From Branchiostoma floridae (Eukaryota > Chordata > Leptocardii > Amphioxiformes > Branchiostomatidae): a DNA stretch of 64,000 nucleotides. The translations under genes and the position numbers were made by a program. This document shows positions 51,101 through 63,954 of the stretch, one piece after another. The stretch spans positions 15,724,393-15,788,392 of the forward strand of contig NC_049979.1 of assembly GCF_000003815.2 (NCBI RefSeq), written 5' to 3'. Within the stretch, counting starts at the first letter, position 1; each line of letters begins with the position of its first letter. Below the pieces are notes generated by a model, which did not search any database, had not been told where the DNA came from, and saw only the letters and a program-made list of their open reading frames with translations.

Positions 51101-52846
51101 TTTTAGCCACTTACCACAACAACTGACCAATGTTTAAAGTTCGAACAGTGAGACTCCAAGCTGACATTCACCAGCATTCCTATTGTACTTATTTTAGGTG
51201 CTCAGGAATCAAATGGGCTATTTATATTACCTTCCCCTTTTCCTCTCACACTTACAATATTAATAGCATATCAACATTTTCATCCATGATATGCACTATA
51301 ATTAACATGTATCTTAAGACTTAACACTGGTTGCATGCCAATAAACCTACAAATAGGTTTGTTCCTTTCAATAAAATATGACTATCAAAGGATTTGACCT
51401 TTTCACACTACCTGCTCAGGACTTTTTTAGACAACATACTTGAGTCCTGAAGAAAAGATTTCAATGATCACAAGCATTTTTGTAATTTCAACAAACATTT
51501 AGTACAGTTTTCTTTTGATAAGTTTTATCTAACATAGTTTTCACATGAAAGCAAAGAGTCGGAACACATGGAAAAGAACACATTTTTTTGCTTCCAGATG
51601 GAATTGTGTGCCAGGTTAGCATGTGACATGTTTAAAGGCTTCAATTCCTCCTATGCAATTCAAAGGTAGAGTTGAAACCATCGCTGGATAGTGATTGGAG
51701 GTTTGTACAAGTTAACTAGGTCACGACTTGAGAAAATCAATAAATGAAGATGACAGCTTCTTTCTTGGAGCATATGAATCCACCTCTTCACCTTGCTGGC
51801 ACAAAAGGGAAAACAGAAACAGTGTTATCTCACAACTGGAGCTGGTCGTAGAACAAAGATGTACATCATTCAGTTAAAATCTGGTAATACTCATCCAAGA
51901 TTCTGCAACTCATAACAGATAAAATTGTTATAAAGACAAGAACAGTAATCAAGACAATAAAGACAGTCTAGTGGCTCTTTCTTGCAAGGGTGTGGCTGGG
52001 TAACAGTTCTTGGGTATTGTGATAGTGGTGTCTGCAGAAGTAGCCAGAGGTCACTCTACAGTGATGGCTTAGTCACCACTTGCTGTGGGGAGGAGAATGC
52101 ATGAGTCATGGAGAGTCTCTGATCTGAAAGTTTTAAAAAAAACAGCACTAACTTGTCAGAACCTCAAACACAGTACAGATCTTGGCTAAAACAGCATCGC
52201 TAACTGCAGATGGGATGAACGATTTTAAGGTGTGCTGTTAGTCAAACTGTAACACTGTACAGCTCTCAGTACAGACAAAAGCATAACAGTCAAAACAAAA
52301 AGTCAAACGTGGTCCAAGTACAAAGTCTGCATACATAGCCACAAACAGGAAACCGTCTTACCTTGCTCTGGTGAGGAGACTATCTTATGTTTCTTTTAAA
52401 ATTGACAATGTAAACATGTTGGTGTAAAACTGTAAGTCTGGTGGAGAAGGAAACATACATACACGATTACACGTAGCTACATACACAACAAAGTATTATT
52501 ACCACAAACCCATCACCTTACCTTGGGACCCAGATACAAAGAGTTTAAAAGCCTAGTCTGATTTTTTCAAATGTTTTTTTTTTTACAATGAGGCAAATCT
52601 ACGAAAGTTGGCATTTTTACAAGGTGTACCGTGTACAGTCTAGAAAATAGTTTGCCAGTTGTTACTTTCATGTGCATGGATTGTATGATTACACCACACA
52701 TTTAATGCTTGTGCAACTAGCAGCTAATACCTGAAGTGGTGGTGTCTCTTTGCTGGTTAGAAACACAAGACAGACAGAGAGAAGGTAGAGAGTTTTGGGA
52801 CTGATCAGAAACAAAAATGTTGAATTTTCCTTACCCTTCGTGACAT
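39109..52846 (-). CDS. ARID4: ARID4 (RBBP1-like) chromatin regulator; frame break in the large exon
   Basis: The family is a subunit of the Sin3-HDAC corepressor that reads methylated histones and binds Rb. About 21 coding exons give roughly 1,460 aa: 52835-52846, 50474-50584, 49651-49719, 49209-49299, 48934-49013, 48139-48333, 47727-47777, 47115-47197, 45873-45952, 45418-45542, 44986-45055, 44759-44853, 44543-44643, 44063-44333, 43554-43747, 43133-43300, 42523-42899, 42333-42395, 40047-41941, 39661-39819, 39109-39203. Domains in order: Tudor pair ([32 protein letters not shown]), PWWP-like (about 187-260), ARID ([20 protein letters not shown], about 310-400), chromobarrel ([15 protein letters not shown], about 545-620), acidic/lysine-rich middle, and the conserved ending [14 protein letters not shown] and [15 protein letters not shown]. 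Exon 40047-41941 changes frame near 40.6 kb. The start exon (Met-Ser-Arg-Arg) is inferred from a strong donor and phase. It is one gene for vertebrate ARID4A and ARID4B. Confidence 0.92.
40509..40625 (-). other. Apparent frameshift in the ARID4 large exon
   Basis: Upstream (from 41941) the reading frame is open to a stop at 40509. The frame needed to reach the donor at 40046 (ending KFHFSVEG) is open only after a TAA at 40621-40623. The two overlap from about 40620 to 40509, so one base must be gained or two lost between them. Explanations are a one-base assembly or sequencing error, a polymorphism, or a very short intron: a candidate donor about 65 bp upstream (GTGAATATT) and an ATAACAG acceptor would restore phase but lack a pyrimidine tract. 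Confidence 0.75.
46014..46913. mobile_element. 900-bp non-autonomous element with perfect 33-bp TIRs, carrying a nested repeat
   Basis: Bases 46014-46046 and 46881-46913 are perfect inverted repeats of 33 bp (outer end GGCCATGTTGATTTGATTAT, inner end GGATGACATCC). A GCTCGC motif follows inside both ends. No transposase frame is present. It lies in an ARID4 intron. A second repeat family copy (46268-46739) is inserted within it. Confidence 0.85.
46268..46739. mobile_element. Copy of the TAGGG..GGTACC element, nested in a larger TIR element
   Basis: This copy shares the internal body with 58356-58786, including GAAAATTCAGGTC, AACCTGGACCTGATT and several other blocks in the same order. Its ends are degenerate versions of TAGGGCTGGGTACCGGTAC. 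Because it interrupts the 46014-46913 element, it inserted later. Confidence 0.8.
50630..52834 (-). other. ARID4 first coding intron, no separate gene seen
   Basis: Besides the donor used at 52834, strong minus-strand donors occur near 52524 (CCCAAG then GTAAGG) and near 52370 (AGCAAG then GTAAGA). They could mark alternative 5' exons. No open frame here resembles a protein family. Confidence 0.4.
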
Positions 52847-53779
52847 CTGACCAGCCTTAGCTTGAACTGCTATGTGCAAATGGTGATCTGGCAGGGGAAA
52901 AATTGGCAGTGTTCTTTACGAATTGAAGTCCATGCACATATTTCTTTTGGTAAACATGAATGGACACAAAACAGAAGCATGGTCGACTAACATTGTGACG
53001 AAGACCCAACTTCTGACAGTCGGAATTACACGGTTTTAGCGGATCACACCCAGATGTGCTTTCCACACTGTTTTCCCACCGTCCGGCTACAGAAAAAGGC
53101 AAACTGGGGAATTTTAGGGGGGAACAACACAGTTTTATCTTAATCATGGCCGCAGTAAATAATCACAACACGATCGTAAGTATTACAGACAAAAAGTACG
53201 GTAGAAGTCTGAGGAAAATTCCTTCACTCAAGAGAGATTTAGCGCGAGTAGGCGGGGAGATTTGAGTGAGCACAGCACTGAGAGGAAGGCCATCATGGAA
53301 CAACATAGCTACAGGACGCAGGGACAACGTCACAACAGTCCTGTCCTTGGAGATTTCAGTATACACACAAACTTGTTCCTGTAAGTATTCCTCTTCACAT
53401 AGTCATTAATAAGTCAAACAAGACAGTCGCATAAAATGTATCAGTTTGAAGCACTGGCCTAGGTAGAAGAGGGGAAATCTTTGTTTGCAAGACTGGCGCT
53501 AGCTGCCGGTTGGGCAATTATTTGACCCGCCTTCCATGGGCCGGGCGAATTTTTGCCACACCGGCCGTTTGGGATGCTAAACGAACGATTACGAGGGGTA
53601 CACAAAGTCTTGTAACTCTAAAGACACGATTGTCAAATCGGCAACTATCAGATCTCAGAAATTCCTGCACGGGACAGCAAAAATCAGCTGGTATAACAGA
53701 CAGGGGAGAAGCAAGTACAAGCATGAGGGAGCCATAGGGCCCCACACATGCCAACTCACCCCTTTCCCGGCGTACTTAC

Positions 53780-54112
53780 CATCGGTCCCTGAACCGATTT
53801 GCTCCCAACTCCGTCCAAAGGTTCTAGACAATGTTCGCTCACTGTGACGCAATATTGGTGTATATTCACCGACGGAATACCGAGAAACCGGCGAGGAAAA
53901 CTTGCAAAATTGGCGAGTCTCACTGCTCAGCTCCCCAGGAAAAAGAGAACGAAACAACAACTTGACATGGGGGGTCCCCGCCGCTGATTGGTCAGCGGTC
54001 ACGTGAGGCCGTGCCAGGGAGGCTTCCGCTCCCAGCATGCCGCAGCGCGCCTGCGCAATCGTCCTCTTTCCCTTTGGACGTGGTGGAGTCTGGAAAAAAG
54101 GTGACACGCCGT
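53780..54112. promoter_or_regulatory. Divergent GC-rich promoter ARID4 / RPS25
   Basis: The interval is GC-rich compared with its surroundings. On the minus strand an untranslated ARID4 exon ends at 53780 with the donor GTAAGTACG. On the plus strand CTTTTTGTCCGG at about 54113 looks like a terminal oligopyrimidine start of a ribosomal protein gene. The two transcripts would start within about 300 bp of each other. A reverse YY1-like motif (TCCGCCATGTT) is at about 54268-54278. Confidence 0.6.
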
Positions 54113-54756
54113 CTTTTTGTCCGGATTTCTCTCTCCTCGCTAACGTTAACCACACCATTCACCATATCAAGTGTAGTTAATGTCCTATTCTAGCGATATA
54201 TGGTATTATTTTCCGATTTAATGGTACAAAAGTTGGGTTATTTGATCCAAGAATGTGGGAGGTCAGTTCCGCCATGTTGCAAAATGGAGCAGCTCATTTG
54301 CACTGGAGATCACGTGGGCAGCTGCATGTGTTGTACCTGCTGCACAATACTAGCCAGCTGCTGTTCGCCCTAAATTCACAGGACTCCGTCAAATGCCATC
54401 AAACCGGGCAGGGCACGTGGGGAAGTACAATATTCCTTACATTATGGCGCAATAGCTGAATTAGGTTTAAAAAAATTGACAAGGGAAAGCATGACTACCA
54501 TGTGCAGGTCTCGGGGCACGGTTAACTTTACTTCCTTTATTATAGAAGCTCTGCTCTGATTATAAAGACAAGGCTGTCCTCAAGGCTGTGTCAACTGAAC
54601 ATTGCAAAGTCATGTCAATCAGATCGATATGTAGTTTACCCTGTTTGTCGTTTAATGACTTATGATTTTGTCAATTTGTAAACCAATATGATAAAAGTGT
54701 TTAAGCCATGTCAAGTTCATAATTTTTCGACAAGGGGAAAGCATGATCATGTCTAA

Positions 54757-54840
54757 ATTGTCAATGATTATGATAGAACATTGCCTGATCCTGACAGGAG
54801 GATTGTGGAGCAGGAGTATGCTCTTGCTATTAGTCAGAAA
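54757..54840 (+). ncRNA. Degenerate snoRNA-like segment in RPS25 5' intron
   Basis: This stretch begins TTGTCAATGAT and contains CCTGATCCTGACAGG, matching parts of the two identical snoRNA-like segments downstream, but the rest differs. It could be a third, diverged C/D-box RNA or a decayed copy. Support is weak. Confidence 0.3.
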
Positions 54841-54977
54841 AAAGTAAAGATTTTTAACAGGGTGCTCCTATTAACATTTTTAGGTTGCAAAAGGTGTGGC
54901 CAAATGAAGTGTGTAGAAAATTTTGTCGCAATGTTTTCTACCTTGATGGTTTTCAAAGATGGATGGTGAAGTTCTTA

Positions 54978-55061
54978 GTTGTCAATGATGAGAATACTGT
55001 CTGATTTCACCCTGACAGGGGATGCTGACAGATATATTCTTAGGACACCTCTTGAGACAAC
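54978..55061 (+). ncRNA. Putative C/D-box snoRNA, copy 1, in RPS25 5' intron
   Basis: The 84-nt segment starts GTTGTC and ends GACAAC, a perfect 6-bp terminal stem. Next to the 5' stem is AATGATGA, a full box C match. CTGA motifs inside could serve as D', and TTGA before the 3' stem would be a variant box D. The segment is identical to 55716-55799 in the next intron, while flanks differ completely. Ribosomal protein introns are the classic snoRNA hosts. The guide target is not assigned. Confidence 0.65.
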
Positions 55062-55322
55062 TGTAGTATCACAATTACTTTCAGTAATTTTCAGACTTCA
55101 TCATCTGTTTACAGCTAAGGCTAAGTTGACTCCTATGACATTCAGCAAGGGTTTTGTACTGTGGCTTTGTATATTAGGTTGCAACACTGAAGGGAGGCTA
55201 AGTAACCTAGAACTTCAAGAAGTCTCATGCATGAGCAGCTGTAAATCATAAATATCACAAATGTGATACTACAACTTAATTTTTGTTATTCTTGACACAT
55301 AGGACCCACCTAAACCAGCATC

Positions 55323-56694
<1,372 letters not shown>

Positions 56695-57077
56695 AGTAGG
56701 TATCTTTTTTTTGCCATCAGTGTTAATCAATTTTTGTCCTGGCCCTTTTTTACCTTTGAGTTTAGTGTATTTAGTTAGGAATTTGTTTGTGTTTGAAGTT
56801 TGCAACAAAGTATCCTTGATCATTTGTATATGCATGGCAGTAGGTTACAACATGTAGGAAACGATATGTCTTGCTGAGCAGAAAGACATGATTGTGCTTT
56901 GATTGTACCTTGGCATATGTTGAAAGACTGTTATTGTAGGAATCCCTCACACAGTAGGAGCAAATGAAGATGTATTTACTGCTGTTGGTGTGGAGTTTTG
57001 TCTTGTATAACCATGACAGATGTTGATTTTAATGTTTGACTTGTCATCAACCAACCATTGAATGTTTTGTCTTTCAG

Positions 57078-57150
57078 ATTGTGCTGAGGAGGGGACATTA
57101 GTAAAATGTTCAAGAACCACAATAAAGCTTGGATGTGATCTTGAAACCAT
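57078..57150 (+). other. RPS25 3' UTR exon with poly(A) signal
   Basis: An acceptor CTTTCAG ends at 57077 and a canonical AATAAA lies at 57121-57126. Cleavage is expected about 15-25 nt later. The intron before it lies after the stop codon, at 56696-57077. Confidence 0.75.
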
Positions 57151-58035
57151 TTGGCTTTGCTATTCATCATTTTTTTTTTTTGTAACTGCTACTTAGATAA
57201 TATTAGAACACACCAATTAGAAATCTTATTTGGATAGCTTGAACCTGTGGAGGTTTAGCAAGTGAATCAAGATAAATATGTGTACATCTGTGCTTTCAGA
57301 ATAGTTATTCCCAATTCTCCCATGCTGTAAAGACATGTACTCAACTTTATTAAATGTAGGCAAAGATGTAACAAAAAGTACCAATGTTGTTTTTTATAAT
57401 ATTTGGTTCAATTAAAACTCACCATGTATCAATTTTTGATAAAACGCTGGAGGCTTTGTGCCCCAATAGCTCAGGTTATTTTGATATGCAAACAGTTGTG
57501 GAAACTTTATGTCCATTTCACACCTAGTATGGCTCACTACACTTCTTACCTTGCGGTATGTAGTAAAGATGCAAAGCAGGACATAAAAAGGATCTTGAAG
57601 CTTGAAGTAGACCAATCACAATATATAAACAATCTTGTGCCACAGAAATGGATACATGAATACCCTTCATTAATGTTGTTTTTTAAAACCCTCGTGAGAT
57701 TTTGGGTCTCCAGAGGATATTAGGATATCAAACATCAGAGAAAGTTTTTAAGTAATGATATTCGTTCCCTCTGCATATGGGACAAGCTATAACCATGGGT
57801 AGTTCTAGACCCATGCAAGGGAAAAACTGGAAAGTGTGTAGCAGCTAACCTGGTTACCAGGCTCTATAGTTACGCCCATGAAAAGGGATAGCAAACTGTA
57901 ACATGCCTGTCAGTGATCCAGCACCATGGAATGTCACACGGAAGAAATTGTCACTTCTGAAGTATACCTGCTATCCATAGGTCATGTAACATCCTGGAAA
58001 ATGTTGCACATCATTTGAATTAAAGACAAATGAAA

Positions 58036-58217
58036 TACTGTAAATGGAGAAACTTTTGCGGTGGCCGCTTCACCGCGAACTTAAAACCACCACATTTTTC
58101 TTTGGCAGTAAGAGACTACAATGCATGGTGCTACCGCGAACTTAAAACCGCCATGAAAAGTCCTTTTTCCCGCTACCGTGAAATTGAATCCCCGAAAATT
58201 TAAATGCATTTACAGTA
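58036..58217. mobile_element. TA-flanked MITE of the CTGTAAATG...CATTTACAG family
   Basis: The inverted ends at 58038-58046 and 58207-58215 match the copy at 24770-24977, and TA flanks both ends. Interior blocks such as ACCGCGAACTTAAA and AAGTCCTTTTTCCCG are shared in the same order. Confidence 0.85.
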
Positions 58218-58355
58218 TATTAATTTAATCCCAATGCTAGATGTTGTCACATCAGATTAAGATCGTCAACTTCATGAAAAAGTGGAATGCAATGCAAACC
58301 AGGTACATTTGAAGATAAAGGTATAGGCTTGCATAAATGTACTAACAGCACATGT

Positions 58356-58786
58356 AGGGCTGGGTACCGGTACAGAAAATTCAGGTCTAGGTCCGGTTCA
58401 GGTCCAAAGGATCAGGTCCAGGTCCGGACCTGAACCTGGACCTGATTCAGTATGACTCATACCAATGGTCCATTTCACTACAATGAAATCTGTTTGGGGG
58501 AGTATTAGACTTATACTGGCGTTTTAAAATCCTACAACGCTAACTGCACCTGTACGTTTGGCTGTAAAACTTGGTAGAAATTACTACAAACTCTACTCTA
58601 CTTCACTCTTGTTATTTTCTTCCACCTGCAAGCGCCAAAACGTGTGAATGTCTTATAAAATAATCTGTTAATTTTCTAATCGGTCCAACATCCGGTCCAC
58701 CTAATTTTTTCAGGTCCGGTTTTTCTGGACCGGTCCAATAAGGAAAACCGGTTTTGTACCGGTACGCTGTACCGATACCCAGCCCT
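58356..58786. mobile_element. 431-bp TIR element with AGGGCTGGGTACCGGTAC ends
   Basis: The left end AGGGCTGGGTACCGGTAC and the right end, its near inverted copy GTACCGATACCCAGCCCT, delimit 58356-58786. TA follows the same pattern at both borders. GGTCC/GGACC motifs repeat inside, including ACCGGTCC near the 3' side. A second copy is at 46268-46739. There is no transposase. Confidence 0.85.
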
Positions 58787-59390
58787 AAGCACATGCCATC
58801 GGGCTGCTTGTGGTATAATGACCTCAACATTGGAGGGTGATGACAAATTGGGACCATCACGTTGCCTACCTGTGTGGAGCCAGATGGAAGCTTCCAACTC
58901 AACAATTCAGTGAGTGTATATTTGACTAAAGGTAGGAGACATGCTTGATGAGTCACTTCATGTGTAACGTTATATAACGTACAGATCTGTGCATGGATGT
59001 AAGGACATTGCATGTTACATGTATCAAATTACATACCAATTTTTAAAATACTCATGGACCACACACAATAATTTATCCATGTATGTATGATTTGGGAAAA
59101 TGTATATTTTAAGATGAAAGGAAACTTTAATCCCAGTTGAAGTTTCATCATAAACACTTTGATATGTCAAATGAATAGCCCTCTAAGCCTGATGACTTTA
59201 AATTTTATTTCAATGACGGCATAAAATGAAATCGATTTATTTCATAAACCGATAAACGGCAACTGATGTTAAATCATATGAAAGAGCAATCTTGACATCA
59301 GCATAATTGTACGTCTGATTTGAAATTGCCGCCTTTTGTGCCGGAAATGAGGGTCACGTGATAAGACCACGCCCACCTCCTTCGCGCATC

Positions 59391-59640
59391 CGTTCTGCGC
59401 AGGGTAAAGATGGCGGCAAAGTTGAAAAGTTGCCGTCGCTTTCGTCTTGGAAATACGAGAAAATATTGAGCAGAATTGAGTACTTGGCCTGAAACTTCCC
59501 GAGGAAAATTTTTTACCTTCCCTGGAGAGGCAGAGACGTTGAAGGGGGCGCAAAACTTGCAGAATATGTTGGTAGGATAGCGGTTTGCTCAGAAAAGGCG
59601 TTTCTCAGTCTCTTAGCAGACGACGTTTTTTGTTTACAAA
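59391..59640 (+). promoter_or_regulatory. TATA-less promoter with YY1-like site, upstream of the last gene
   Basis: AAGATGGCGGC at 59407-59417 is an exact YY1 consensus, typical of sequence just downstream of the start site. Local CpG content is raised relative to the flanks. The first coding exon starts at 59928, so an untranslated leader of about 0.5 kb or a 5' UTR intron is implied. Confidence 0.5.
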
Positions 59641-59927
59641 TGTTATGAGCTCCGATACGTAACGTTATCATTGGCTGCCACTTGCGAATGCAAGTGTGCC
59701 CAAACTATGCTATAACTTGTTATACCCAAGTATGAAGTATATGTAGGTTTGTGGGATTCTGTGTGGCAACAGCTAGCGCTATAATTTTTAATAATTTTGT
59801 TATTTGCAATTTCATAAACTTACTCCAAAATGAAAGGTAGCCCTGATATGATATATCATAGCGTCCTCAGGGCTAAATGAAAGGTGGCTTTGGGTAACTG
59901 TAAGTGTAACGTTACAGAGACGACAAC

Positions 59928-62900
59928 ATGGAAGAACCCAAGATGTTACCACCTCATACGCTGTTGGAAGCAATGATCCAGGTAAGACAGTGAGATGAGG
60001 GGTAGTTGGTAACTTAGAACCACACTGTAACTTATATTATGTTGTATATAAAGATGACAGTGTACATGATTTTCATGCGGTGTCGTTTGCACCCTTTTGG
60101 AGTACATGCTATGCATGCCAACACGCTGCTGCTATATTCCAACATAGTTGCTAGGGATTCAGATCATCATAAAAAATCATAATGTCAATGAAAAGCCTGA
60201 ATGATATTAAAAGAGTTGTCCTGCAGGGTGAACTACTTAGTGTGACCTCACTGTTCATGGACTAGTGTAATACTTCTATGGGTATGTCATCCAATTTCCA
60301 TTTTCATGAAATCAATTCTTGCTGATCAATGTTCTTTGTGTTGATATACTTAACAATATTAGTACATACATTATTGTTGTATTTTTTGTCTTTTATCATC
60401 AATATGTTCATATCTGTTCCATAGATGGTGGAACAAGCGTTCATCATAAGACAAGTTCAGCACAGCAGCAGACATAACCATCACCCCACAGCCAGGACAG
60501 ACCAGTTGTCAGTACAGGTGTACCTACAGTCAGATGAAGTCAGACTCCAGGGGACAGACTTGACGTGGTTCATCATCAGAGGTACATGGGCCCAGGGATT
60601 TTTTTATACTCTCCCAGAAGATCAATATCAATTTGGTAGGATGTAAAATGGGACACAACTTTTTTTCTAAATTTGATATCACAAAGTTGTAATCATGAGC
60701 AAATTCTAACTGGTATTGTATGGCAACAATAAAGCAACAAATATTTTATATAGTTTTCTACTTTCCAAGAACATATTAGGGTGCTGTGAAAACAGTACAA
60801 TGTCTTGTGGGCCCTCAGTTGCCTTTCCTATCTTCCTACAGCTGCCATGACTGGTCCATGGATCAACCATCTTCATCTCAAGAACTTTGTGACAGGTAAT
60901 CAAAACCATGTCAATTTGTTTTCATGTCGTCAACTTGTAACCAGATAGGTCCCTGAAAGACAAGAAGTGGAACACCTATCCTACTTTAAAAAATTCAACA
61001 TTCACATAAAGCATGTCTACAAAGGAAACATTGGTTAGAAACTCTAGGTTGTAGAAAAGGCATTCTATTCTCTACAGACCTGCCAGACTGATCAAACTGT
61101 TAATATATACATGTAATTCTAATGTAAAGCATCTCTACAAATGAAACATTATGTATGATATTGTTCAATGTGTCCTTCAGACAAGTTACACAAAGTGGTG
61201 AGCCACTCCCAGGCCTACAGCCCAGAGGAGTATTGTCTGTGGTCAGACCTGGTGGGTGAAGAAGGCAGGACAAGGCGATGTATCGCTACCCTGGGGGCTG
61301 GTCCAGAGGATGTCTCTGTCAGAGAAGTTATCAAGAAAGTGCCTTCAGGATGGCAGGGATTCTCTGTGCAGTTCAAGGTGCCTTAGAAGTATTAGTGTAC
61401 ATGTCATTTGTCTCCTTGCCGCCCTCAATGTTATTACACCAAGGTTCTGGACTCTCTCTTTTTATATTAACATGCAAAGTACCACCACCTAATTTTCCAC
61501 TCAGGTACCATTTCTTTCCACAGGTTTTGTACAGTAGGATGAGCGTGCTATCTGAGTGCCAGGCCATCTCTGCCTTCTTCCACAGGATTCACATACTAAG
61601 TCCAGAGGTCTGTGATATATCATGTTTTGAATACTATGGATTTTGAATGGAAATATTTGGTATATAGCATCAAATAATGGTGATAAAGTTTATCTCTACT
61701 TCTACATAATCATATACGTGTAGCAGTTCCAATTTGCTGCATGGGGTATTTACTGACAGGTTTCTCCCTTGTTGGAATGAAAAGTGTGTTTTGACTTCTG
61801 CCACAGGTTTCTCTGGAGTACCAACGTGGTTTGGATGAACAGTCATCAACTGTGAAGTACCTGTAAGTACATGAAAGCAAACTTTGTATTTTGTGCATAG
61901 TAATAATTGCATTCTGTCATATCTATATTTAATGACATGTTGTATAAGTAGATGACAAAAATATCAACCTCTCTTTTAGACCAAACAGAAGTAACTTTAG
62001 GACATCCATTGGACAGAGAAAACTGCTAACTGACATTGATCATTACCTCTGGTAAGTATGCTACAAATGTACTATCTTTATAATCTACTGTTGACTTAGA
62101 TAGCAACACTCAGAAAAAGTGTATTGCCAGTTGTGTTCAATCAGTGCAAAACCTATATATGAAATCATACTTTTGACTGTAAAAGAATGCATGAATGGAA
62201 TGGCATAATGTTTAATGATCACTATAGAAAAAATGTAATATCTTGTATGCAATGTACATGTGTTGTGTTATAGTTTTATTTTGCAGGTGTTTTACATTTG
62301 ATCTACAAAAACTTACAAGCAATACCGCAATATGCATATTATTTTTAAATACAGATAGAATATAGCTATGACTTTCCTGTTCCTTACCTAGTCCTGCTGA
62401 GATCCCAGACTGGGAGAAGAAGATCAGACCTCGGGCAGGGTCCAAAGTGATGCTGAGTCCTGTCAGGCTGCCTGACAGCACAGAGGTCAGAGTTCAGCTG
62501 TGTGTGGCAGCAGCTGTCACCCCTCCTGTGGACAGCACTCTCCTGTCTAATCACTGGTGCAAGTCTGTACAGGTGACTTCTACTTTCTCACTGTCATACC
62601 AATTCAATTTCTTCAGTTTCAACTTTGTTTTGCAGGAAATCAAATGGGTGGGCAGGCAAGATGAAGATTGATTGAGGTATTAAATTCTTTGGCATGACTA
62701 TGTTGCTCCCCCCCTAGCTGTACACTTATGGCCCAGCAGGTGTGCCCTTGTTCGTACATGAGAAATGCCCCCTACCTGTGTCTCACCTGGTCAGGTGGGA
62801 GGACTATGGACTCAGGCTGGCAGGGGAGCTGACTCAAAGTAAACAGGAAGGTGATGATGATTACAATAATACATGTATATAGAAGTTCCAAAACTATGCC

Positions 62901-63954
62901 TGTAGCACTTTGGGGGGTATTTTTTTGTAAATGGGGGATTAGATGTGGTGACTGGTACTACATGTACCTCTTAACTATACCACTATGGGATTGAAATAAG
63001 TTGGCACTGTAATGTAAGGAAAGTCCTATGCAACTAGTGAACCATAAGTCAGCTATAAAAGCTTACAGATACATTTATACATGTCAGACCTGAATCACCT
63101 TGGCATGTGTTTTGAATTTTTCTGCTGTGTGTAAAGGCATTGCCTGGCCAGACAGTACCTTCCAACTGGAGACAGCAGCAGCAGCACAGAGTCAGTCTCA
63201 CCAGGGGCAAGGTGAGGGGCAGGGCCCATCTCATGTGTTACAACTGTTCCTACTCCTGGAGCTGCCCAGTACATGTGTCCTCACCACCACCCAGCAAATA
63301 GGTAAGACTGCTTGTTGGAGGTTAACTAAGTCTATGTATGGATGGCTGACATTACCTTTAACAAGTGGATAATAGTTTTGGTGCTGGTCCTTGGTTTGTA
63401 AACAAGATACACATAATAAGGCAAGAATTTAATGGACAAAGAAAATATAGTTGGTATGAACAAGCTGTAAGAACATGTCACATCATCCCTTCCATGTGTC
63501 ATCTACTGTGTGTTTGCAGATCTGTTGTCTGTGCTGAGGAGAGAACTTGGTCAGCTGGGCACAGACCAGAGGGGGAAGTTCTCCCGAGCAGCCCACAGTG
63601 CCCTGAACAAGGTGCTGAAGAACCATGCTGACATGAGAGAGGTAACTCTTGATTAAAAACATATGACTACTATATTGATCACTCCACAAACAAAACTTTC
63701 ACAAGAATATCCTTGTCCTTGGTGCTGAAATGACATTTATCAGTTAGTACTTCTGATATATCATCTTATTCTGTGTGTCTATAGTCAGATAGTGCTGAAA
63801 TAACATTCATCAATATAAGAACATTATCTTTTTCCTCTTTCAGAAACAAGTAGTTATGGAGAAGGCCATTCCCCACATTGCTGATGCTATGCAGACTGTC
63901 CTGAGGTACAGCACTGATGATGGCTTCAGGAACAGGTGCTTTGCTGCTGTCCAG
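59928..63954 (+). CDS. Unassigned multi-exon gene, possibly TOP6BL (TopoVI-B-like); 5' part
   Basis: Twelve coding exons join in phase to 462 codons and the gene runs off the window: 59928-59981, 60425-60581, 60842-60895, 61181-61377, 61524-61607, 61807-61862, 61980-62051, 62392-62572, 62718-62850, 63137-63301, 63520-63641, 63844-63954. All introns are GT-AG. The protein starts MEEPKMLPPHTLLEAMIQ and has no signal peptide or zinc motif. Recognisable stretches include GWQGFSVQFKVLYSRMS, LSECQAISAFF, RTSIGQRKLLTDIDHYL and, late, EKAIPHIADAMQTVLR then DDGFRNRCFAAVQ. The late helical segment and overall order remind me of C11orf80/TOPOVIBL, the partner of SPO11 in meiotic DNA breaks, but I recall that family only loosely. 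Exon structure is certain; the name is not. Confidence 0.75.

Larger units (their letters stand above)
57151..59390. other. Intergenic region with two repeat elements
   Basis: No gene was recognised between the RPS25 poly(A) site and the next promoter. It contains a TA-flanked MITE (58038-58215) and a longer TIR element (58356-58786). A 133-codon minus-strand frame at 58612-59013 covers the repeat and has no family match. Confidence 0.6.

Noticed and set aside
53655-54158. 167-codon minus-strand frame in the ARID4/RPS25 promoter
   Set aside because: Open by GC-rich composition; it crosses an untranslated exon donor and shows no domain.
58612-59013. 133-codon minus-strand frame
   Set aside because: Overlaps the TIR element at 58356-58786; no domain and no splice context.
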